Assembly: GCA_019054805.1 (NCBI GenBank)
Contig: JAHQIY010000004.1
Location: 3,286,001 to 3,350,000 of the forward strand
Direction of reading: 5' to 3'
From: Brachionus manjavacas
Taxonomy: Eukaryota > Rotifera > Eurotatoria > Ploima > Brachionidae
DNA length: 64,000 nucleotides
The translations under genes and the position numbers were made by a program. The notes below the pieces were generated by a model. It saw only the letters and a program-made list of their open reading frames with translations. It made no database searches and was not told the DNA's origin. This document shows, in pieces, positions 35,801 to 44,555 of the stretch (within the stretch, counting starts at the first letter, position 1; every line of letters starts with the position of its first letter).

Positions 35801-37754
35801 GCACTATGGAAGTGATGTTTTTAGGCAAAGCGAGAAATTCTCTTTATCAGTAAATGCTGATAACATTCAGGATTATATTTATCCATCTCAATATTTAACT
35901 TATTGAAATCTTCAGTTTAGTTAATGACACATAAAGTTTAAGTAATTTGTGTACACAAAAGTAATAACAATTGGCTAATTTCTGCAGTGTTCGTCTAGGA
36001 AAGTAGATGAATAATAACCAGACTTGGGCAAAAGTCATTAAGTCATTTTTTTTTTAAATTTAAAGTCACTAAAATTGAAAAATTTAGAGAAAAAAATATT
36101 TTTTTTTTTTCGAAAGATATAGCTTTTTTTTTAATTAAATGTTGATGTCGAACACTTAATGTTAATTTTTGCTTTTTTTGATATTTAAAAACAAAATTAA
36201 AAAAAAAAAATTTAAAGTCAAGTGAAATGACTTTTTTTTTAAAAAAATTAAAGTCAAGTCACTTACTTGACTTTTAAAAGACTTTAAAATGACTTTTATT
36301 TTTACTTTTGCCCAAGTCTGATAATAACATACAATAGTTAAAATGCGGTTGCATGAACGTTTTAAAAAATTGTAGCCTAACTTTATGAGATAAGTGAAAC
36401 AAACGGTTAATTGAATATAGGCGTTTATTTATTGAAATTCTGAGGTCGGATATGTACTTCATATGTACTTTTTCATTTTAACTAAATAATTTAAAAGGGC
36501 TTCACTTCATTATTCTATCAAATATATAGAATTACTAAAATTTATCTAAAAGATTCGATCTTCGATTCAGAGTTCTTAAATTGCGCTGGCAATAGATTTT
36601 GATTCAAATAGATCTAATTTAATTTTTGAATTTCATCAATTTTTAAAGTTAAATTTTACTGTAATTTTTTACGAAATTATTCTTAAATTGTTCCAAATCG
36701 CCTTTTTAAAAATTAAAAGTTTTAACTGAAGCTTGAAAAAAAAAAACATTAGTAAAATCAACTTAACCAATTTTCGCTAATAAATTAATTTATTTTAATT
36801 TTAAATTATAAACTTATTGATTTTTTTTGAAACAACAAAAAAACAAGTCTTTGATCCAAACTTTATAATTAAATTTTTTTGAAAACATAATTTGTTTTTT
36901 TTTAATTTCAAATCAAAACTAAAAGTTAACTTTTACTTTTATAGATATCAACAATAAAATAGTTAACTTTTACGTTATCAGTAAATACAAAAAAAAATAA
37001 AATGAATTAAAACAATTAAATTAATAATAAAACAAATAGATACCTTGATTGTTATCTCCTAAATAAAACTTGTTTTTTGGGTCAGAAGCAGACAATGGCA
37101 ATTTTTGGTTAGTGGCGGCATTATGCTCATGAAAAGGGCTAAATTCGTCCTCCCATTGAAACGTATCATACACCAGAATGTCTTCATAGAACTCCAGTGG
37201 TGCAGCTTTAGGCCTTTTTTTCTTGACTTTGTGTTTTGGTGTTTCAGTCACATTTTCATGGTCCTCGTCGGTCAGTTGACTAGACTCGTCGAATAGAGAC
37301 ATTTTGGTTTGAGTCTCTTTGGCATAGCGTATTTTTTCCACTGGCAAAATGTCCACTTTAGTGTTTTGATCAATCTCTTGTTTAAGATTCATTTTTTCCC
37401 TAAATCAAAAAAAAATAATTTTTAAGCTTTTTGAATAAAATCGTACATTTTTTTTATGATATCCTGATCGATTTGAAGACTTAGCCGATTTTTTGATTTA
37501 GATGTATTGGGCAAGTTGTTCAAAGAGTTTGCGGATGACGAGAAGGAGACAAGAGATACGGACGATGTGGATGGTGTGGGAAAAATCTGCTGAGAAAGAC
37601 CACATCGTTGCAATATTTCATCAGCGTTCAAATTCTCGTTGTTGGCTCGGGCCTGATCGTTGCTTGATCTTTGGAGCTCTTTTTCTCTGCGGCGCTTCTT
37701 GTATTCTTCAAGAAGCGCCTTTTTTTTCATCAGCTCATTCTTAATATCGTTCAT
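26834..37754 (-). CDS. DYNC1I: cytoplasmic dynein 1 intermediate chain
   Basis: Non-catalytic subunit that joins the dynein heavy chain to light chains and binds dynactin p150 (minus-end transport). Six exons: 37447-37754, 37044-37399, 32244-32683, 31775-32187, 31546-31714, 26834-27256; total 2109 nt, 702 aa (vertebrate forms about 610-660). Residues 1-30 form the charged N-terminal helix (MNDIKNELMKKKALLEEYKK) that binds dynactin in other animals; a Ser-rich linker follows. IRYAKETQTKMS is the light-chain-binding signature. From about residue 290 come WD40 repeats: ITCLDWSTQHPELLLGAYDN, IIGSTYSGQIVMWDVRSNKR, VCTWSLENL, STIKLWNT, FTFESHGDYVYDVGWSP, DFWNLNKETETPS. Introns 2 (4360 bp) and 5 (4289 bp) hold many transposon pieces, while the others are 47, 56 and 60 nt. 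The exon 1 donor (AT|GTACGA) is weak, but phase and length agree. Confidence 0.94.
28150..29250 (+). pseudogene. LINE endonuclease fragment (intron 5 of dynein gene)
   Basis: Antisense to the dynein gene. Reads HVIIITETWFCDHSIVSLNN, then GSGVNIYVSSDLENFEID and ILVGCAYRRPVSATETNFEI, the ITETW and GGVxIYV blocks of the AP-endonuclease domain of non-LTR ORF2 proteins. Downstream frames shift several times (28700-29200), and no RT domain follows before 29400. 28200-28340 may be the preceding linker. The base composition here is visibly less AT-rich than the rest of the intron. Confidence 0.8.
31211..31422. mobile_element. MITE with ~33-bp terminal inverted repeats
   Basis: Left end AATAAAATTAATACAGAGGT then ACATTTTTGGATT; the right end gives the reverse complement with two or three changes. 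A short GTGCAC..TGCACAT-type palindrome sits in the middle (31290-31310). It lies in intron 5 of the dynein gene, 120 bp from exon 5. No coding capacity. Confidence 0.8.
33210..33733 (+). pseudogene. LINE ORF2 C-terminal fragment (intron 2 of dynein gene)
   Basis: Frames read RLYKTCFRPILSYGCEAIKL, then INTTDGNLVKKMFGIC and, from 33398 to a stop at 33731, MEIVLVKRKMSFIMRLANNK with a Glu/Lys-rich tail. A PxxxYGCE motif followed by a Leu-rich 'EGNLVKKMLGI' block is typical of the region after the RT domain in LINE-1/R2/CR1-like elements. One frameshift occurs near 33390. Inserted antisense to dynein. Confidence 0.75.
34385..34637 (-). mobile_element. tRNA-derived SINE with A and B boxes
   Basis: On the reverse strand the head reads GGCCGTATAGTCGAATGG with an A-box-like TAGTCGAATGG (34614-34624) and a B-box-like GGATTGAAGGTACACAATCC (34569-34588), the spacing of a tRNA-type internal promoter. 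The body aligns with 4120-4330. Its 3' tail is diverged and poorer than that of the first copy. It lies in dynein intron 2 in the sense orientation of the host gene. Confidence 0.65.
34840..35030 (+). other. unidentified open stretch in dynein intron 2
   Basis: A 60-codon plus-strand frame (KVDKVLVRANKLFDKFVESK and ETEEYQKRTNQKWKTPFDLF) has protein-like composition but no recognised motif and no splice partners. Perhaps transposon debris. Confidence 0.25.
35214..35290 (+). mobile_element. LINE 3' tail remnant
   Basis: GTGGCTGAAAGGGAGAATTA, CCAAGGGATTTTGTCCCAAA then TTTTTTAAATAAATAAAT. Same tail family as 8655-8735. Confidence 0.6.
35684..36470 (-). pseudogene. LINE ORF2 C-terminus, split by a hAT MITE
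   Basis: On the reverse strand, YISDLRISINKRLYSINRLF and FMQPHFNYCMLL run to 36329. After the MITE (36020-36320) the same frame resumes with IYFPRRTLQKLANCYYFCVH and goes on to DLKNSSLFYIPSKDKFNEHL and FVCFYSKFLE, a normal ORF2 end at about 35684. The PHFNYC motif and ..TLQKLANCY.. are RT-thumb and post-RT features. The LINE frame is nearly continuous when the MITE and one target duplication are disregarded. Confidence 0.8.
36020..36320. mobile_element. hAT-type MITE with 8-bp target duplication
   Basis: 301 bp with terminal inverted repeats CAGACTTGGGCAAAAGT (36020-36036 and 36304-36320) and perfect 8-bp direct repeats ATAATAAC at 36012-36019 and 36321-36328, the hAT signature. The interior is built of AAGTCA/TGACTT-type blocks in opposite orientations, so the whole element can fold on itself. 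It interrupts a LINE fragment in dynein intron 2. Confidence 0.93.
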
Positions 37755-39115
37755 TTTTGCCTATCATCTACACATGCAAAACGAACTCGAACTCAAAACT
37801 GGGCCAAAGCTTAATCCGTTTACTTTGTCAATTGGTGAACTAGATATTTGCAATTAACCCCAATGTTGATTAGATTTTGTTCGAAAACGTTTTTTTTTAT
37901 AAAAGTATAATATTTTTTTAATATAATAAATATATTTTTTTTATGAAAAAATTATTTTTTCAACTATATTTCAAGAGATTTGAAGGGTAAAAATGCGAAA
38001 AATTCAAATATGTTTAGTATCTGTTTGTCGATATTAAACGAGAAAGGGAGCTCGAGAAAATAGTTTATTAAAATAAATTATAAATTTTTGCATATTTTTT
38101 AATTATTAATTTTTTTATAATGAGATCCGACTCGAACTCTGATTTTATTGTCATAAATACGGACTGTATGCCATTTATAGTATAAATTAGGCTTAGAATT
38201 AATTTTAATTTTTTAGTTTGATTCAGTATATCATTACTGGCGGAATATCAGTAATGAGTTTAGTCAAAAGTTTTTGGTCACATATCATGAATTTTTTGAA
38301 AAAAAATTTAAGGTTTTGGCAGCTTTTTTATAATTTAAATAAAAAATTGGAATCGAACTTTACTTCTGCAGATTATTTGTCTTATTTAACGCAAACCAAC
38401 TTGAAGAAAAGAAAAATGATAGATTAAAAATTTTCTTAATTTGATTAATTTTGTGAAATCATTTTGTAGTCTCTGAAAAAAGGTAATTTTTAGAAATGAG
38501 TTAGTATTTTTTCAAACAAAACTTATAATTTATTTTTTTTTCAATTAAAAACCGAAGCGGATAAAATAAATTCAAAACAAACATAACAAAATTTACTACT
38601 ATTAAGCAATTCTAAAAATTGAACAAATAATAAATTTTTAATTCACTTAAAATTTCTATAAATCAATTGAAAGTTACAGGAAAAAAAAATCTTTTAAAAC
38701 AAAATTAATCACCCATATAGATAAATAGATTAATTTTGATTAATTTTGAAGTGAGATGAAAGTATTTATTTCTTTTTAACAATCATTTACAGATTCGAAA
38801 TGTGAAATAAACAAATAAATCCAAAGGGCCTCATGATGACGATGAATATTTTTCAACCACAAAAATTGTAAAATATACTACAAATTTAATAAAATAAGAA
38901 CTGATTTAATTGAATAAGAACAATTTAAAGAAATGAACACTTATTAAGAAAATAGAATTTTTATTAGAAAGAAGTAAAAAAAAAAGAAAAATACTAACAA
39001 ATTCATTAAACTAATAATTTTTTTTTAATTCTCATCACAAATTGAAGAAAAAAATAATTAGAGTACTAATTATCTTGTTTACATTTGTTAACACAATTAA
39101 AAAATTTCCTTTTTT
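37755..39115. other. intergenic between dynein IC and the 39.1-kb exon; weak gene candidate on +
   Basis: At 38120 (+) ATG begins MRSDSNSDFIVINTDCMPFI, followed by a GTATAA donor and an acceptor (TTTTTTTAG, 38209-38217). The next open stretch to about 38430 has more than one plausible frame, so no product could be fixed. If real, it would be head-to-head with the dynein gene. The rest (38430-39115) shows nothing. Confidence 0.25.
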
Positions 39116-39424
39116 TTACAATTCACCGCCGCATGTTTTACATGTAACTTTTTCATGAGCAACATTTTGAGAGCTAGCCCTATTAATTTTTTTAGTTGGT
39201 GGCTGAATTAATTCTTCTTCTTCGTCTTCTTCTTCAATACCAGCCTCGATTGTTTTGATTAAATCAGATGGTTGAGTAATCAATGCTGATTTATTTTTTA
39301 AAGAACCGCCAGCTTTTCTATTATTTATCAACGGTAAATCCATGCCAATTGATTTAAAATTTAACAATTGATAATAATATGAACACATTTGTAGTGCTTC
39401 AACCAAAACCAACAAGTACAATGA
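39116..39424 (-). CDS. terminal exon of an unidentified gene
   Basis: A clean acceptor (TTATCAG, 39425-39431 on the reverse strand) opens a 103-codon stretch, ending in a stop at 39116. It reads LVLVEALQMCSYYYQLLNFK, then a Gly/Lys-rich part, LITQPSDLIKTIEAG, a Glu run (EEEDEEEEL) and a final KVTCKTCGGEL with a CxxC pair. Coding bias is clear compared with its surroundings. I do not recognise the family. No upstream exon was found between here and the nanos B copy; the first in-frame Met (MCSYYY) is at residue 13. The Glu run plus CxxC end suggests a nuclear or adaptor-type protein, but that is only a guess. Confidence 0.5.
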   Translation of the reverse strand, partial: SLYLLVLVEALQMCSYYYQLLNFKSIGMDLPLINNRKAGGSLKNKSALITQPSDLIKTIEAGIEEEDEEEELIQPPTKKINRASSQNVAHEKVTCKTCGGEL

Positions 39425-39879
39425 CTGATAAGTTATACATTAAGTTAATTAAATCACTCAATTAATTATTAATTAACTCAGATAGTTAATTTTTTAATTG
39501 ATTAGTGATTACTCTAATATATCTGTTACATTTTTTTCATTTATGTGCAACATTTTTATTTTCTGTTAATAAAATATTAAATTTGTTCATAATAAATAAA
39601 TAAATTCATCATTTGTGTTGTTTTTAATATTTTTGTTATAATTCATATAATATTTGTTCTAGATTTAATAAAATTGTGGTGAACTTTTACTATAAGCCCC
39701 AGTTGATTTTCCTTGAAATTGAACAAAAAATGGGATCCTAAACCCAAAACATTAGGAAATCATTACAGATCGTTAATATGATCAATCTTGAATTATTTTT
39801 TTCCTTGTTTAAATTAATTCTCAGAAAATAACATCAAAATAATACAAGATTTTCAAAATTCGGCAGTTTGATCTACATC

Positions 39880-40245
39880 ATCGAATATTATGCGCCAAGA
39901 GGCTTTCAATAAACTTAAACTACTAACAGTCTCAAATCGACTTTATGTGTTTATTGAGATATTTGTCAGGGCAGGATTGAGTCATTCTGTTTCATTAGTT
40001 GTCAAACTAGTGAAAGAATAAAGAGAAGGTTTTGAATCAAGATTTATCGAATATTCAACTCCATTGTGTAATTACTATTCTAAGATTTCCTCTCTTCCTG
40101 AACTCTCAAATATTTAAAAATGTTTGAAATTGAAATCATTTTAATTTTCATTAAATTTTATTTTAATTGAACTTATTTATGATTTTTTTTAAATCTTGAA
40201 GTAGTTTTGTAAGGCCTCAGAAAGACAAATAAATGAATAAATTGC
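39880..40245 (+). pseudogene. LINE ORF2 C-terminus and 3' tail
   Basis: MRQEAFNKLKLLTVSNRLYV, then AGLSHSVSLVVKLVKE and EGFESRFIEYSTPLCNYY, parallel to the reverse-strand copy at 53924-54166 (HQEASNKLKLLTVSRRLFVL). Ends near GCCTCAGAAAGACAAATAAA. One or two stops. Confidence 0.75.
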
Positions 40246-40319
40246 TTGAAACTCTAGATAAGGCCAGAGCTTCTTCAAAGTAAATGTTTTTGTTGTTGCT
40301 ACCAATTTTTTGGCTAAAA

Positions 40320-40636
40320 CAGCGGTTCTAATAAAAACGTAACGCAAAAAAAGCCGCGACCAAACAGCGGCCAGCGCGGCCGTCCGTCCCGGTCTGTTTG
40401 CGGCTCCGAACCGGCCGACCCAAGCCACCTTGTCAATGGGTTAGTTAAAAAAATATTGTTCAGTAAACAAATCAGATAGTCAGTATTTGATGATTATTTT
40501 ATTTATCTCTTAGAGTCGACCGGCAAGGTCGCTTAGGTCGGCCGTCTAGTAAGGTCGGACGGTTCGGACGTGTTGGACGCCAAAGTTACTGTTGGCCGGC
40601 CGGATCGCTGGCGTTACGTTTTTATTAAAACCGCTG
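40320..40636. mobile_element. GC-rich MITE with 26-bp terminal inverted repeats
   Basis: Ends CAGCGGTT(C/T)TAATAAAAAC (40320-40345 and, inverted, 40611-40636) differ at one position in 26. The inner arms (40350-40435 and 40515-40610) are very GC-rich, full of CCGGCC, GCGGCC and GGTCGG words, unlike anything else in the window. The middle 75 bp are AT-rich. No target duplication is clear (AA on the left, TA on the right). No coding content; reverse-strand open frames across it are accidental. Confidence 0.85.
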
Positions 40637-40799
40637 TATATAAATTTATCAATTCATCATTAGTAGCGGAATAATCGTAGGAAATCTAGGAGACTAAAAA
40701 AGACGATCAATCTTACAACACAAACTGTTCAGACCGTATTCGGTTTTGATTCCATAATTTGACCGGCAGAATTTTAAAAAATATTTTTTGATCACCAAG

Positions 40800-41135
40800 T
40801 GGATGTTATTTATTTATTTCCTATACCGAGCAAAGATTAAAAAAAAATAAAGTTAAATAAGATAAAATAAATATTAAAAAAAATAAGTAAAAGTAAAATA
40901 AAAATTAAATAGCTTAAAATAGAAAAAATTTAAAATTAGATATATTGAAATTAAGAAATACAGAAAGAAATTTTAAATGTTTGATTGTTCAGGGAAAAAA
41001 GAATAAATAGTTAGGTAGCAATTACAGAGTGGAGTCGGGTATTCGAGATATCTTGGCTCCAAACCGGCTTTATTTTCTTCAGCCACTTTGAGAACAGAGT
41101 TACTTAGAACAGCCCTAACATGTTTATGTCCTAAC
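40800..41135 (-). pseudogene. LINE ORF2 C-terminus and 3' tail
   Basis: Reverse strand reads KHVRAVLSNSVLKVAEENKA and LEPRYLEYPTPLCNCYLTIY, then a tail CTCGGTATAGG with AAATAAATAAATA. Same family as 10735-11042, 39880-40245 and 53800-54180. Confidence 0.75.
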
Positions 41136-41341
41136 ATGATTTTTAATGTCTATTCGCTTGAATTCGACCGGTTAAGAAATTGAAAAAAAAATAAATTCTA
41201 CTCAATTCATTTTCCAATTAATTTATAATAACAATTTTTTTTATTTTGATCCCCCCCTTTACCAATATTTTTTTGAAATAAAAATATCGGTGAAATAATA
41301 TTTAATTATCAAACTTGTATAATTTTTTCAAATATATAAAC

Positions 41342-41515
41342 CAGAGTTGTTTAAAAGTCACAAGTCTCAAGTCAAGTCAAAGTCAAGACTTTTTTTTTTT
41401 TTTTCAAAAGTCCCACCAAAGACTTTAAAATTTTTTTTTCAAAAAAAAGTCCACTTTAAAATAAAAAAATTTTTTTTTCAAAAAAACTTTTTTTTGGGAC
41501 TTTTAAACAACTCTG
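41342..41515. mobile_element. hAT-type MITE with 8-bp target duplication
   Basis: 174 bp. Ends CAGAGTTGTTTAAAAGTC (inverted at 41498-41515), flanked by perfect 8-bp repeats ATATAAAC (41334-41341 and 41516-41523). The interior is poly-T/poly-A tracts with AAGTC words. The ends match the hAT copy that starts at 63488, a likely source family. Confidence 0.92.
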
Positions 41516-41654
41516 ATATAAACAAGCAAATTTTTTGTTCCTATTTTAATTTTTTTTATTTAGAAATAATAGATTTTAAATTCCGAAATATAAAAAACCA
41601 ACACTGATAAAAATATTTGTTTAAAAAAATTTACAAAATAAGACTAAGAAATAT

Positions 41655-42200
41655 TTAAAATCGAGAGCCCATCAAAATTCTGTCTCGCTTTTGAGCCTTG
41701 AATTTTTTACAATAAGTGATTGTGTGTGCATTTTCACCTGATTGACCACAAGCTGGACAAATATACTCTTTCAGCAATGGGCAAGTGACTCGGCCTTGAA
41801 TATTCTTGATTGCATGAGATTTGTAGATGTGCTCAGGCTCCCCGTTAGTTTTACAAAATGTGCACATTATTTGCTTGCTTGGATTCTTTTGCAAAATACG
41901 AGCACTTTTGGTAGCATATTTTGCCAAATCAAATTTGATCATTTCGGATGGTCTCATTTTGCACTGACCATTTGGGATAAAATAGTCTTGAGATGAAAAG
42001 CTGTTTGAGACTGAAGATGAAGACAAGGATGAGTCAACTGAAGAATTTGGTGACACTGAACAAGAACTGTTGGTTTTTCTTATTTGATTACCTTGAAAAT
42101 GATGTTCTCTAGTGATGATCGAATCAACAAATTGCTGTAACCCAGAGACCAGACTAATGCCGCTGCTGCTGTTAATGTTTCTTTGGTTAATGTATTCCAT
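41655..42200 (-). CDS. nanos: Nanos-type RNA-binding protein, copy B
   Basis: 181 aa, single exon, in the same orientation as copy A 31.8 kb away. From residue 15 on it is almost identical to copy A, with only two or three amino-acid changes (Ser for Leu in the SSCS(V/L)SPNS stretch, GSRF for DSKF at the end). The double zinc finger is fully intact. The N-terminus differs: MEYINQRNINSSSGISL against MEYIKTSNIKISSISL, including one extra codon, in an otherwise unchanged context. Both copies look functional. Whether they differ in expression cannot be judged, since about 215 bp upstream are shared. Confidence 0.95.
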   Translation of the reverse strand: MEYINQRNINSSSGISLVSGLQQFVDSIITREHHFQGNQIRKTNSSCSVSPNSSVDSSLSSSSVSNSFSSQDYFIPNGQCKMRPSEMIKFDLAKYATKSARILQKNPSKQIMCTFCKTNGEPEHIYKSHAIKNIQGRVTCPLLKEYICPACGQSGENAHTITYCKKFKAQKRDRILMGSRF

Positions 42201-42422
42201 TGCTCAATTTGTTTTATTTTATTCAAGTTAATTAAATTAATTTTTGATTTTATTCAATCTCAGCAATTCAAGAGTATAAATACTCAGGCAATTAATTAGA
42301 ACAGATAACTAAGTGTGAATTTTGTACACTCTTCAGATTTTAAACCAAAGATTTAAATAAGCGTACCTTTTTGTACAGGAAATTCAATGTTTTGCTTCGG
42401 TAAAAATAAATGTTCGTTCCGA
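41655..42422 (-). repeat. duplicated nanos segment, copy B
   Basis: Partner of 9867-10627. Homology ends upstream in GTTCCGAA (42415-42422), after which copy B continues with unrelated AAGACTTTTTGTCTTAAGTC. Confidence 0.9.
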
Positions 42423-43099
42423 AAAGACTTTTTGTCTTAAGTCTTTTTGTAAAAAATCAAATTATTTTTAATTTTTTGATCTAAAATTTTATTCTGAAAG
42501 GGAACAGAAAATAAAATAAATAAAAAAATAAATATTCTTTGGTAATTTTACTAAAATTATCTCAAACAAATCTATAAAAGTTACAGAGAATTCAAAATTG
42601 TTTTTTTTTTATTGTTTATTTAGATTTAAAATGGCTCTGAGTAACAAAACTTCTTCTGTCATTAGATTAGTAGAAAATGAAATTTTTAAATGATTAAAGT
42701 AAGCACAAAAATTTTGAAAAATAAAGTGCAAAAAAGAATAAATTAGTAAATTACTGGAAAAGCGATAGCAAGTTTTTTTGTTTTTTTTTTAAATTTTTTA
42801 TGAAATAAAAATAAATAAAGCAAAGAGATTGAAAATCAGAGGAATAATTCCTCTCACTTTACCATTCACTAAATTCATTGCATAGATTACATAATGGGGT
42901 TTTTTCTTACAGGATCTTGAGCTATTAACAAAAGCACTGACATAATCTTTTATTAATTCAATATTTAGTGTATTTTTGAAAATAAAACTATTTTTTAGAT
43001 ATTTTATAAATAGTTTATTTAAACGAACTTCAATGCTATCTAGCTTAATGTCATCAAAGAAATTTACCAGGAGATCCGATGGAGTATCTTGGAAAATTA

Positions 43100-43687
43100 T
43101 AAATATTCTGGAGAATTTTAAGTCTAGAGAGGTTGGTCTTTGGGACTAGAAAAGGAATGAAGAAACTATCAATAATAAAGCCAATTAATGTTTTATATAT
43201 ATTAACCAAAGTATTCAAGTTAAGTTTCCATGACTTTTGTGCCAGAATTTTTAAGACGTTAATACGATCAATGTATCTTGATCTAATAAAGTCTACATGC
43301 GAGTCGAAACAAAGGTTTTCATCGAAAGTTATGCCTAGAAATAAAGGCTTTTATCAAACGGTATTTATTTTCTTAAAAGTTTTAAAGTTAGAGATTGGTT
43401 TTTACCTGGATTCCAGCAGAAAATGGCATGGCTACACTTTTGACTGCATTCAAAATTGTGCTATTAAGGTAATTTATAAGTTAAATTATCGAGAAAGCAT
43501 TCATGGAGTAGCAGGGATTAAAGTTTTAGAGGATATATTTTGGGAAATAAATGGAAAATACTTAAATGCTTCGATTCATAATAAAATTCCATTAATTGAT
43601 GATTCAATAAGCGATAATAAACTTTCTAAAAGAGGTAGAAATAATAAATTTAAATTCGATTATATTCTTTGCAATCAAAAATTGTAG
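43100..43687 (+). pseudogene. LINE ORF2 C-terminal fragment
   Basis: From about 43420 the frame reads WHGYTFDCIQNCAIKVIYKL, YRESIHGVAGIKVLEDIFWE, KYLNASIHNKIPLIDDSI to a stop at 43685. 'IQN(R/C)ALR.I.KL.Y' and the following 'GI..LEDI...KYL..A' block is the standard post-RT region of jockey/CR1-like ORF2. The first part (43133-43400) is in frame, but its link is unclear. Confidence 0.65.
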
Positions 43688-43689
43688 CA

Positions 43690-44555
43690 GTTAAAAAAAT
43701 AACATACCTGAAAGAAAAATTACCAAAATTGTGTTTAATTCTTTCTTCATTTTTATTTTTATTCTTGTAAACATTCCATTTATTTTTTCTCTTTTCTTTT
43801 CTTGTGCTTTCTTATTTTAAAAAAAACTTAAAACAGTGAAGTATTTTTTTTAGGTACGAACGTTTATTATAATAACATATATATTTTTTTATTTTTTGGA
43901 AAAGTTTTCATAAGCTTGGCAAAGGTGCGAAAGCTCGAGGCATTGTTTATTTAAATTTTTTATTTAATTAAAGACGTTTATCATCATAACATTCTTCATT
44001 CCAATTAATCATTTTTTAAATTTTTTTAAATTTATTTATAATAATTTAATTTAAGAATCTTCTGCTTAGAATAGATAAACTAATGCAAAAATTAGATAAA
44101 TTTTTGAGATTTGTTTTGAATTGATAGCTTGTAAATATTCGTTGTAGCTGATTCTTCATTATGGTTCCGTACCCCTGTCACTGGTGTCAATTTACTGTTT
44201 ATTTTATTCAATATTCAGAATTATTGTGAGAAAAAAATTATCAAACTTGTTGTTCCAAGTTTACCTCTCTTCTTCATTTTTGTGGCTAGTTTAATACTTT
44301 TAATAATTTTTATCTTCAATTAAGTAATTATCTATTATTTTTGTTATTTTAATAAAGTTATAAGAATATTTAAAAAATTGTTAACTGCTTCATTCAGATT
44401 GTAGATTATTATTTTTTTTCATTTTATTTATTTGCTTTCTGTATTAGATTGTAGATTAATTACTCTAAGTTAATACATTTAAAAGTGGTTTGTTAAAAAT
44501 TTTATTTTTTTCCAATAAAAAAAAATTATAAAAACAAATTTATGATAGATTTTGC
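43690..44555. other. intergenic, no recognisable gene
   Basis: AT-rich spacer 3' of the radial-spoke gene; nothing supported. 42430-43100 is likewise empty. Confidence 0.4.

Noticed and set aside
40189..40428. Reverse-strand open frame rich in Ala/Arg
   Set aside because: It lies across the GC-rich MITE, whose base composition makes long frames by chance; no homology seen.
41347..41607. Lys/Phe-rich 86-codon frame
   Set aside because: It is translation of the poly-T/poly-A interior of the hAT MITE.
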